Assembly: GCA_028823075.1 (NCBI GenBank)
Contig: JAPKCE010000024.1
Location: forward strand, 1 to 13,254
Direction: 5' to 3'
DNA length: 13,254 nucleotides
DNA from: Myxococcota bacterium
Lineage (GTDB): Bacteria > Myxococcota > UBA4151
A program made the position numbers and the translations under genes. Under the pieces are notes generated by a model. The model saw nothing but the letters and a program-made list of their open reading frames with translations, did not search any database and was not told where the DNA came from. How positions within the stretch are numbered: position 1 is the stretch's first letter; each line of letters opens with the position of its first letter. Below are positions 5,893-12,732 of this stretch, piece after piece.

Positions 5893-7558
5893 GGTACGTT
5901 TCGCCTTACTCATGATCTGCGCCTGCATTCCCGAACAGCAGGCCAAAAACCCGCAAACCTTGAGCGTTTTGCTCTCCGAGCCGCCTGAGTCCCTGGACCC
6001 TAGGCGCGGCACATCGGCGGTGGAAATGCGCGTTCAAGAATTGATCTTTCGTGGCCTGCAACGCGTCGGTGACGACCTGAGCGTGGTGCCGGACCTGGCC
6101 TTGAGCGTTACGAGTAGCGATGCGCAGCATTATAAAATAACCCTCAAAAAGAACGTATACTTCCACCCATGTTTTGACGGCACACCGGGCGGGACTCTTA
6201 AGGCAGAAGATGTCGCCTACAGCTACACAAGCCTGCGAGACCCGCGCGTGGGCAGCCGCAAAGAGCGTATTTTAGCCGATGTCGAAGGCATCACATTCGC
6301 CGATGGCAAGGGTTATGACCTGCAAATCAACTTGCGTCGACCCATGGCAGCCTGGATGGCCGATAACGGCACCTTGGGCATCATCGAAAAAGCCTGCGCC
6401 GAGAAAAACCCAAAAGCTTTTGCCCAACATCCTTCCGGCGCCGGCGCTCTGCGCTTTGTTGGTCGCGATGGAGATCATCGTTTGATACTCAAAAGGTTCG
6501 ACCCGAGCTTGGCTTTTGAGACCATGGAGCTGCGCGTGATCAGCGATGAGACCTCGCGGCTCCTCGAACTCCTAAAAGGGCGTGCTGACGTGCTCACTGT
6601 AACACCATCGAGACCCTTGCTGGCAGCGTTAAAAAAACGCCTAGAGCTCAACTTAATTAGCGCTCCAGGAAACGGCTACTCCTACCTAGCCTTCAATATG
6701 CGCATCCCCGAATTGGCCGATAAGCGCGTTCGCCGTGCCATCACCTTGGCCATCGATCGTGCGTCTATAATCGAGCATAAATACTTGGGCCTGGCGCGCC
6801 CCAGCGCGGCGATGACACCACCTGATCACTGGGCGCATCCCAAGGGCCTAAAGCCTAGCCCGTTCGACCCCAAAACAGCAGCAGCGCTGCTCGATGACGC
6901 CGGTTGGCACACCGAGGCCGGTTTACTCGAGCAGCCGAGCAACAACAAAGGCAAACCGGTGTTGCGCCTGGAGATGCGCACCACACCCGAGAAATTTGGG
7001 CGCGCCCTAAGCTTGGTTTTAAAAAACCAACTGGCCGCCGTCGGCATCGACCTGCAGCTGCGCATCAACGATTGGGGCACGCTGTATACCCAAGTCAAAA
7101 AGGGCAATTTCCAGTTAGTGCGTATGGAGTGGATTCCAGTGCTCTCGCCAGCCCTTCTCGATTGGGTCTTTCATAGCGATTCCAGACCGGGCCAAAAAGG
7201 GTCCTGTGCACACGTTCGAGATTGCCCAGGCGACTGGATCGAGGGCAGCGAAACAACCTCCCAGCGCTACAGCTGCTCAAGCGGCCTTTGTCGTCGCAGT
7301 GGCGGCAACCGAGGAGGCTATAGCAACCCCCAAACAGATGCGCTTCTGAGGCGCGCCGAACGCAGTGTAAACAAAGCTGAACAGGCGGATTTATACGGTC
7401 AAATTCAAACCCTTCTGGGCGAAGATTTACCCTATGTCAGCCTGTGGCATGAGGACCGAGTTTGGATTGTTCGCAAGCCTTGGAGCGGCGTTGCCCTAAA
7501 AGCATCGGGCTCACTGCTTGGCTTGCTCCAAGCCCGGCGAACAGAGGGTAAATTATGA
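5891..7558 (+). CDS. ABC transporter solute-binding lipoprotein, peptide/nickel family (SBP_bac_5)
   Basis: A 555-residue extracytoplasmic solute-binding protein of the DppA/OppA class, which hands a ligand to the two permeases that follow. Family marks include TLSVLLSEPPESLDPRRGTS, the LIFRGLQRV region, KAEDVAYSYTSLRDP, YSYLAFNMRIPELADKRVRRAITLAIDR and SNPQTDALL near the end. The N-terminus is a very short signal with a possible lipobox ending at Cys12 (ICAC); no ATG, GTG or TTG occurs in frame just upstream, so export depends on this short stretch. Residues about 433-472 form an insertion with four cysteines (C439, C445, C462, C467) not usual in the family. The ATG shares its CATG with the proposed dacB start. 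The stop overlaps the permease start by ATGA. Ligand unknown; peptide or muropeptide is favoured by the neighbours dacB and nagZ. Confidence 0.88.
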   Translation: MVRFALLMICACIPEQQAKNPQTLSVLLSEPPESLDPRRGTSAVEMRVQELIFRGLQRVGDDLSVVPDLALSVTSSDAQHYKITLKKNVYFHPCFDGTPGGTLKAEDVAYSYTSLRDPRVGSRKERILADVEGITFADGKGYDLQINLRRPMAAWMADNGTLGIIEKACAEKNPKAFAQHPSGAGALRFVGRDGDHRLILKRFDPSLAFETMELRVISDETSRLLELLKGRADVLTVTPSRPLLAALKKRLELNLISAPGNGYSYLAFNMRIPELADKRVRRAITLAIDRASIIEHKYLGLARPSAAMTPPDHWAHPKGLKPSPFDPKTAAALLDDAGWHTEAGLLEQPSNNKGKPVLRLEMRTTPEKFGRALSLVLKNQLAAVGIDLQLRINDWGTLYTQVKKGNFQLVRMEWIPVLSPALLDWVFHSDSRPGQKGSCAHVRDCPGDWIEGSETTSQRYSCSSGLCRRSGGNRGGYSNPQTDALLRRAERSVNKAEQADLYGQIQTLLGEDLPYVSLWHEDRVWIVRKPWSGVALKASGSLLGLLQARRTEGKL

Positions 7559-8487
7559 ACCTCATAACGGGAGTTGGGATGCGCTTGATCGCGCGCCTGC
7601 CCGGCGTACTCGGGGTCATGCTCGGCGCCTCCTTGCTGGTGAGCGCGACGCTGCGCATGGTCCCCGGCGATCCGGTGACTTTGATCTTGGGCGAGCAAGC
7701 CACCGAAAGCGACCGCGCTCGGCTCGAAGACCGTCTCGGGTTAAATCGCAGCTTCGGCGAACAATACCTCAAGTTTTTGGGCGACGTCATAAGCGGTGAA
7801 CTGCAAAGCTACCGATCGGAGCAAACGGTCTTTAAGGCCATCGCAGTGGCGCTGCCGCAAACCTTGATTCTCAGTATTTTAGCGCTGCTTTTGTCAGCCT
7901 CACTAGGCCTAAGTCTAGGCATCGCCGCCGCCTTACACCGCGGCACTTGGATCGACGCAGGAGCGCTGTTTTTTGCGTCGATCGGCCTGGCGACACCGCG
8001 CATCTGGCTCGGACCCATGTTGTTGCTGATCTTCGCTGTGCAGTTCGATCTGTTCCCAGTCGGCGGCAATGAGGGCTGGCTTTCACTGGTCTTGCCGGTG
8101 CTCAGCTTGGGTACGGCGATGGCAGCGATGTTGGCGCGCATGACCCGATCAAGCCTGCTCGAAGTGCTCGGGATGGACTATATCCGCACGGCGAGAGCCA
8201 AGGGTTTGAGCGAGCGCGTGGTCGTGGGAAGGCACGCCCTGCGCAACGCCCTCATCCCGGTGATCACCATCTTAGGTTTGCAGCTAGGGAGCCTCCTTGC
8301 GGGCGCTGTAGTGACCGAAAAAATCTTCAATTGGCCTGGCATCGGAACGCTCTTGCTGAAGGCCATTCAGACCATGGACTTCCCGATGGTTCAGGGCTGT
8401 ATCTTGATGATCGCAGGCGTCTACGTGCTGACCAATCTGATGGTCGATATCATCTACGAATTAACCGACCCGAGGATGCGCACATGA
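7555..8487 (+). CDS. dppB: ABC transporter permease, DppB/OppB/GsiC type
   Basis: A 310-residue inner-membrane permease with about six hydrophobic segments, beginning at 11-34 and ending at about 280-302. MVPGDPVTLILGEQAT (35-50) is the typical periplasmic start of DppB-type proteins. The cytoplasmic EAA loop that contacts the ATPase is intact: MDYIRTARAKGLSE followed by RHALRNALIPV (about 207-235). The end, IIYELTDPRMRT, matches the family's YxxxDPR ending. It overlaps the binding-protein gene and the next permease by ATGA at each end, so all three should be made together. The symbol names the family only; substrate is not shown by the sequence. Confidence 0.94.
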   Translation: MNLITGVGMRLIARLPGVLGVMLGASLLVSATLRMVPGDPVTLILGEQATESDRARLEDRLGLNRSFGEQYLKFLGDVISGELQSYRSEQTVFKAIAVALPQTLILSILALLLSASLGLSLGIAAALHRGTWIDAGALFFASIGLATPRIWLGPMLLLIFAVQFDLFPVGGNEGWLSLVLPVLSLGTAMAAMLARMTRSSLLEVLGMDYIRTARAKGLSERVVVGRHALRNALIPVITILGLQLGSLLAGAVVTEKIFNWPGIGTLLLKAIQTMDFPMVQGCILMIAGVYVLTNLMVDIIYELTDPRMRT

Positions 8488-9281
8488 ACCTGCTGCTCAA
8501 GCTCGGTTTGGCTGGCTTTACCCTGCTCCTTGGTGCGGCGCTGATCGGCCCTTTTTTGGCGCCTTATTCAGTGGCCTATATGGACATCAGCCGAGAGCTT
8601 TTAAGTCCGGGAGAGGGCAACCTACTCGGCACGGGAGTCAACGGAATCGATGTGCTCTCGTGGCTGCTTCACGGCTGTCGCGTCAGCTTGACCGTCGGCT
8701 TGTCGGTGGTCGCTGTCAGTTTGAGCATTGGCGTGACCATGGGTTTGATGGCTGGGTATTTTGGTGGCCGTTTTGATTATGCCTTAATGCGCGTCATCGA
8801 CGTTTTGCTCGCCTTTCCCGGTATCTTGCTGGCCATTTACATCGCCGCTGTATTGCCTCCGAGCTTGACCAATGTGGTGCTCGCTCTTTCGGCGACCGGC
8901 TGGGTAGGTTATGCTCGTTTGGTACGCGGTCAGGTGCTTCAGGTCCGTGAAATGGACTACGTGCAAGCCTGTCACGCGATGGGCATGAAGGCGCCACGCA
9001 TTATGTTTCGCCATATCCTTCCCAACATCGCCGGCCCGGTGATGGTTCACGGCAGCTTCGGTTTGGGCGGTGCTATTTTGGGCGAAGCGGCGCTTAGCTT
9101 TCTCGGACTCGGTGTCGCCCCGGGCACACCGAGTTGGGGTGCCTTACTCGATGACGGTGCCCAGGACCTACTGGTCGCGCCGCATCTCGCCATTGCTCCT
9201 GGCTTGGCCATTTTACTCGCCGTGCTCAGCTTTAACTTTCTCGGCGATGGCCTTCGAGACCATCTGGATGTACGCTCATGA
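8484..9281 (+). CDS. dppC: ABC transporter permease, DppC/OppC type
   Basis: A 265-residue inner-membrane permease, somewhat shorter at the N-terminus than most DppC proteins. It has a first membrane helix (7-26), then LGTGVNGIDVLSWLLHGCRVSL, the counterpart of the family's LGTDxxGRDxxSRLxxGxRxSL but without the Arg-Asp pair and with Trp for Arg. The EAA loop is MDYVQACHAMGMKAPRIMFRH (158-177). GEAALSFLGLGVAPGTPSWG and FNFLGDGLRDHLD are the standard C-terminal marks. An upstream ATG at 8331 lies deep inside dppB; the ATG at 8484 overlaps the dppB stop by ATGA. It ends in the same overlap with nagZ. No ATP-binding subunit follows, so the transporter must borrow ATPases encoded elsewhere. Confidence 0.93.
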   Translation: MNLLLKLGLAGFTLLLGAALIGPFLAPYSVAYMDISRELLSPGEGNLLGTGVNGIDVLSWLLHGCRVSLTVGLSVVAVSLSIGVTMGLMAGYFGGRFDYALMRVIDVLLAFPGILLAIYIAAVLPPSLTNVVLALSATGWVGYARLVRGQVLQVREMDYVQACHAMGMKAPRIMFRHILPNIAGPVMVHGSFGLGGAILGEAALSFLGLGVAPGTPSWGALLDDGAQDLLVAPHLAIAPGLAILLAVLSFNFLGDGLRDHLDVRS

Positions 9282-10369
9282 ACGCTTCTTCGCGCTTAGC
9301 CATGCGCTTATTAATGGTCGGTTTCGACGGCACGACCCTACCAAATCATGTCGCAAAATGGATTGACCAGGGCCTTGGTGGCGTCATTCTTTTTCGCCGA
9401 AACATCACTGACCTTGCGCAGCTCATCAGCCTAAACGGCGAAATTCTCGGGCGCCGCAAAGCGCTCATGCTCGGCGTCGATGAAGAGGGTGGTCGGGTGC
9501 GCCGCTTGCGGCAAATCACCTCGGACATTCCAGCGATGGCGCAGCTCGGGGCGATCGACGACCCGAAACTGGCTTACCGCTGCGGCGCTTTACTCGGACG
9601 AGAATTAGCGGCCTTGGGTTTTAGCATTAATTTCGCGCCCATACTCGATGTGCACACCAACCCCGACAACCCGGTGATCGGCGATCGCGCTTTTGCCACC
9701 AGCCCACAGCAGGTGATCCGCTTGGCGCTGCCCTTCGCCAAGGGTTTGCAGGATATGGGCGTCGCCGCTTGCGGTAAGCACTTTCCTGGCCACGGCGACA
9801 CCGACACCGATTCCCACCTTGCGTTGCCCGTGCTGTCCCACGACGAGCATCGTTTGGCGAACGTCGAACTCGCACCCTTTCGTGCCGCAGCGCAGACCGA
9901 TATGGCCGCCATGATGACCGCCCATGTCATCATCAAAGCCTACAACAAAGAGCATCCTAGCACCCTGGATGGCCGCGCTCTAGGCATCTTACGCCGCCAA
10001 TACCGCTATCGCGGCGTCATCATCTCCGACGATCTAGAGATGGCCGCCATCGCCGATAGTTACACCATGAGCGAAGCGATTGAGCGCGGTTTGCATGCCG
10101 GGATCGATCTGTTTCTCGTCTGCCGGCGCCAAGATCGCATCGAAGAATGCGTCGAAGCGCTGTGTAAACTCGCCGAGAAACCGAAAACAGCCAGCCTCAT
10201 CGCCGCCGCTGCGAAACGCGTCGAGGTGATGATCTCGCGCTATGTGGGGAGCCCTGCCAAACCGAATTTGGCCGACGCCAAGCAACTACTCAAAGCCATG
10301 CCCCTCCCCTCGCAGCTAAGCCTCGCCAAGGACGGACATGATCCTACCGAGAGTCCTGATCGCGTGTGA
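9278..10369 (+). CDS. nagZ: beta-N-acetylhexosaminidase, GH3 family (NagZ-like)
   Basis: A 363-residue family-3 glycoside hydrolase. NagZ removes the non-reducing GlcNAc from 1,6-anhydro-muropeptides during peptidoglycan recycling. The catalytic features are visible: GVDEEGGRVRRL (67-78), GKHFPGHGDTDTDSH (166-180) with the Asp178-Ser-His180 dyad that acts as general acid/base, and IISDDLEM (248-255), whose Asp251 is the expected nucleophile. No signal peptide is seen, so it is probably cytoplasmic, as in Gram-negative recycling. Length agrees with Gram-negative NagZ (about 340). The ATG overlaps the dppC stop by ATGA, strongly tying it to the transporter, which suggests imported cell-wall fragments as substrate. 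The C-terminal tail after about 330 is not conserved-looking. Confidence 0.93.
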   Translation: MNASSRLAMRLLMVGFDGTTLPNHVAKWIDQGLGGVILFRRNITDLAQLISLNGEILGRRKALMLGVDEEGGRVRRLRQITSDIPAMAQLGAIDDPKLAYRCGALLGRELAALGFSINFAPILDVHTNPDNPVIGDRAFATSPQQVIRLALPFAKGLQDMGVAACGKHFPGHGDTDTDSHLALPVLSHDEHRLANVELAPFRAAAQTDMAAMMTAHVIIKAYNKEHPSTLDGRALGILRRQYRYRGVIISDDLEMAAIADSYTMSEAIERGLHAGIDLFLVCRRQDRIEECVEALCKLAEKPKTASLIAAAAKRVEVMISRYVGSPAKPNLADAKQLLKAMPLPSQLSLAKDGHDPTESPDRV

Positions 10370-10400
10370 CAAGCCCAAACTTTGGGGCTAAGCAACGCAC

Positions 10401-10910
10401 ATGAAAAACCCACGCCAACACCTTCGCCTCAGTTTTGCCCGAAAAACCCCGGTCGACGCAGCTCCGAGCCGCTTAGATGCAAGCCGTAAACGCTTGCTCG
10501 CCCTGGCGCTCGGAGCTTCTCTCGGCGCCACCAGCGGCTGCGGTGATTTTGAACCGATACCGCCGATGCCGGGCGATGCCGGCGACCTCTGGGATGCTGG
10601 CACCCTCGACGATACTGGCCTCACGAACGACGCGGGCGAATGGAGCGACGCGAGCGAGGAGAGCGACGCGGGCGAATGGAGCGACGCGGGCGAGGAGAGA
10701 GACAGCGGCGCCGATGACAGCGGCCCCATTCCGCCTATGCCACAACCGCAGCGCGACGCCGCAACGGCTGATTTGGGCCCCATCATGGTTGATGTAGGCC
10801 GCACCGAGCAAGACAGCGGCGAAGTTCCTCCCATGCCGCCACCGCGGGATGCAGGGGTCTCAGTGCGCGACGTCGGCCCTGCTAGTCGCGACGTCAGACG
10901 CGAGCCTTAG
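10401..10910 (+). CDS. Asp/Gly/Pro-rich repeat lipoprotein, unknown function
   Basis: A 169-residue protein I do not recognise. A long basic N-terminal stretch (1-31, ending SRKR) is followed by a hydrophobic segment LLALALGASLGATSG and Cys47, a plausible though not ideal lipoprotein site (TSGC); the SRKR-LLAL join also recalls a weak twin-arginine signal. The rest is low-complexity, acidic and presumably disordered. PPMP occurs three times (54-57, 111-114, 143-146). Asp-Ala-Gly or Asp-Val-Gly steps recur, and a 12-residue unit DAGEWSDASEES/DAGEWSDAGEER is duplicated (77-88, 89-100). The reading frame is supported by the signal-like N-terminus and by its TAGTG junction with the next gene. It has no clear ribosome site. 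Similar Asp-Ala-Gly-rich lipoproteins are common in Myxococcota. It may be the substrate of the adjacent oxygenase; this is inference. Confidence 0.72.
   Translation: MKNPRQHLRLSFARKTPVDAAPSRLDASRKRLLALALGASLGATSGCGDFEPIPPMPGDAGDLWDAGTLDDTGLTNDAGEWSDASEESDAGEWSDAGEERDSGADDSGPIPPMPQPQRDAATADLGPIMVDVGRTEQDSGEVPPMPPPRDAGVSVRDVGPASRDVRREP
10629..10700 (+). repeat. 36-base tandem duplication in the lipoprotein gene
   Basis: Two adjacent 36-base units (10629-10664 and 10665-10700) encode DAGEWSDASEES and DAGEWSDAGEER. They differ at very few bases, indicating a recent in-frame duplication that lengthened the acidic region. Confidence 0.85.
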
Positions 10911-11872
10911 TGAACGAAGCACAGCGCTTATGGCTGGCCGATCAACTGCTCGAAGGCGCACCTTTAGACCAGGTTGAGGCCGCTCTTTGCGCAGGCGGTT
11001 TGGGCAGCGAAGAAGCGCTCGAAGCCATCGAGAAAATACTGCTGTCCCCCATCTTTCGTAGCGCCCGCCCCAAAGTGCAGCTCGGTCAACGCTTGGCGAT
11101 GGCCGCTGAATTACATCTGCAAGTCTGCAAACAAAACGGCCAAGTCCCCGAGCGCCAAGACTTGGGTTCTAAAGACTTTTTTGAACATTGGCTGGCACAT
11201 CACCAACCGGTTATTCTAAAAGGCTTTGCTGCCAACTGGGGCGCTTTAAAGTGGAGCCCTGAATCCATCGCCGAAAGCTTAGGGGATGAGCCGATCGAGG
11301 TTCTAACCAAGCGCCAAAGCGCCAAACATGCCGACCGCGACTTTCGTGACCTCATCACCCGCATCAGCCCGAGACAATGGGCTGAGATGCTACGCAGCGA
11401 GGCGCCCCAAAACGATCTCTATCTTGTCGCTCGCAACCACTTGATGCAGCGTCCACAAGCCAAAGCTTTGCTGCGCGACACACCGATAGGCGAGGCATGG
11501 GTTAGCCAAGCCGACCTCCAAGGCTGCTGCAGTTTATGGATGGGGCCGGCGAAGACTTTTACCGCCCTGCATCATGACACTTGTCATGCCCTATTCGTTC
11601 AACTGGTCGGCCGAAAAACCTTTCGTTTGGCCTCGCCGTTGATCCCCGGGTTGCTCAGCGATACCGATCCTTTTTACCATCGCAGCAAACGGCTCTTAGA
11701 TGTTTGTAAGGCGGATGAAATTTTGAACGCCGAACTGGCCCCTGGCGATGCCCTCTTTCTACCGGTCGGCTGGTGGCATGAAGCGCAATCCTTGAGCCTG
11801 TCCATAGGTATGAGCTTTAATGGGCTGCATGCTGCCAACGATTATGAGCATTATTGCCCCGGTCGCGTTTGA
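10910..11872 (+). CDS. cupin_8/JmjC-like Fe(II)/2-oxoglutarate oxygenase (FIH-like)
   Basis: A 320-residue protein with a GTG start overlapping the lipoprotein stop by one base (TAGTG). Residues 1-75 are a helical N-terminal region (WLADQLLEGAPLDQVEAALC and so on) of unknown role. From about 90 it is a cupin_8 domain: FFEHWLAHHQPVILKGF, then the metal site. The facial triad is complete: H221-x-D223 in TALHHDTCHALF and H290 in PVGWWHEA. T218 (three before the first His) and K236 (fifteen after) fall where human FIH has its 2-oxoglutarate ligands Thr196 and Lys214; the FIH Asn205 position is Ala227. FIH-type enzymes hydroxylate Asp, Asn or His in proteins or peptides, or small molecules. Coupling to the Asp-rich lipoprotein makes that protein a candidate substrate. 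Whether it is exported is not indicated; no signal peptide is seen. Confidence 0.88.
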   Translation: MNEAQRLWLADQLLEGAPLDQVEAALCAGGLGSEEALEAIEKILLSPIFRSARPKVQLGQRLAMAAELHLQVCKQNGQVPERQDLGSKDFFEHWLAHHQPVILKGFAANWGALKWSPESIAESLGDEPIEVLTKRQSAKHADRDFRDLITRISPRQWAEMLRSEAPQNDLYLVARNHLMQRPQAKALLRDTPIGEAWVSQADLQGCCSLWMGPAKTFTALHHDTCHALFVQLVGRKTFRLASPLIPGLLSDTDPFYHRSKRLLDVCKADEILNAELAPGDALFLPVGWWHEAQSLSLSIGMSFNGLHAANDYEHYCPGRV

Positions 11873-11921
11873 GTGACGCTTTGGTGACAACAGAAGCAAC
11901 AAAACCGACCAAGCAGCGCTC

Positions 11922-12731
11922 ATGAAAACCCAATCCAAAAACTGGTTTCGTCAGCTTCAAGGCGAACTTATCGCAAGCTACGAAGCCATCGAACGCGCTG
12001 CCGGTAGCGACGCCCGCTTTGAATTGCAGTCCTGGGAACGTCCGGGGGGCGGCGGTGGGACCATGGCGGTTCTACGCGGTCAGGTCTTTGAAAAAGCTGG
12101 TGTCAATTTCTCCGAAGTTCACGGTGAGTTTAGTGAACAGTTTCGCACAACCCTACCGGGCACCGAGGCGAGCGCTGGGTTTTGGGCCAGCGGTGTCAGC
12201 GTAGTCGTTCACCCGCGCTCGCCGCAAGTCCCAGCAGTCCATTTTAATACGCGTCATATCATCACCGGAAAGTCCTGGTTTGGCGGCGGCGCCGACCTGA
12301 CGCCGGTCGTTGCCGACGATGACGACACAGCGCTTTTCCACGAGGCGCTCAAGGGCGCTTGCGATGCCCATGAAGTGGCGGATTATGCGAGCTATAAAGA
12401 GGCTTGCGACCGCTACTTTTTCCTCCCTCATCGACAAGAGGCACGCGGTGTAGGTGGTATCTTTTTCGACGCATTAAACAGCGGAGATAAGCAGGCCGAT
12501 TTCGCCTTCGTGCAACAACTCGGCCGCAGCTTTTTGGACGTCTACCCCCGACTGGTCAACGCCCACGCAAACGAACCCTACGGCGAGCCGCAACGGGCAG
12601 CTCAGTTGCGTAAAAGAGGACGCTATGTGGAATTCAATTTAATTCACGACCGCGGCACCCGGTTCGGCCTAGAGACCGGAGGCAATACCGAGGCCATCTT
12701 GATGTCCTTACCGCCCCTCGCCTCGTGGTAA
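11922..12731 (+). CDS. hemF: oxygen-dependent coproporphyrinogen III oxidase
   Basis: A 269-residue HemF, which uses O2 to decarboxylate two propionates of coproporphyrinogen III to give protoporphyrinogen IX in haem synthesis. Conserved blocks are present in order: WERPGGGGGTMAVLRGQVFEKAG (38-60), VHFNTRH (106-112, with the catalytic-site His), WFGGGADLTP (119-128), RGVGGIFFD, and GRYVEFNLIHDRG followed by TRFGLETGGNTEAILMSLPP. It ends at PPLASW, shorter than the E. coli enzyme, which continues about 30 residues, but complete in the core. The ATG follows the oxygenase stop by 49 bases and has no obvious Shine-Dalgarno sequence. It converges on hemL with a one-base gap. Presence of HemF indicates aerobic or microaerobic life. 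Confidence 0.96.
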   Translation: MKTQSKNWFRQLQGELIASYEAIERAAGSDARFELQSWERPGGGGGTMAVLRGQVFEKAGVNFSEVHGEFSEQFRTTLPGTEASAGFWASGVSVVVHPRSPQVPAVHFNTRHIITGKSWFGGGADLTPVVADDDDTALFHEALKGACDAHEVADYASYKEACDRYFFLPHRQEARGVGGIFFDALNSGDKQADFAFVQQLGRSFLDVYPRLVNAHANEPYGEPQRAAQLRKRGRYVEFNLIHDRGTRFGLETGGNTEAILMSLPPLASW

Positions 12732-12732
12732 A

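Noticed and set aside
7013..7030. Perfect TTGGTTTT-AA-AAAACCAA palindrome
   Set aside because: It lies inside the binding-protein gene in a stretch encoding conserved-looking protein (LVLKNQLAAVGI), so the symmetry is probably chance.
8331..8483. Upstream extension of dppC to the ATG at 8331
   Set aside because: It lies inside dppB in another frame; the ATGA overlap start at 8484 gives the expected first membrane helix.
10371..10390. AGCCC/GGGCT hairpin after nagZ as a terminator
   Set aside because: A 5-base stem without a T-run; it is followed directly by the next gene on the same strand.
10388..10834. Minus-strand Ser/Pro/Ala repeat open frame
   Set aside because: Antisense of the Asp-rich lipoprotein repeats; no ribosome site, signal or family similarity.
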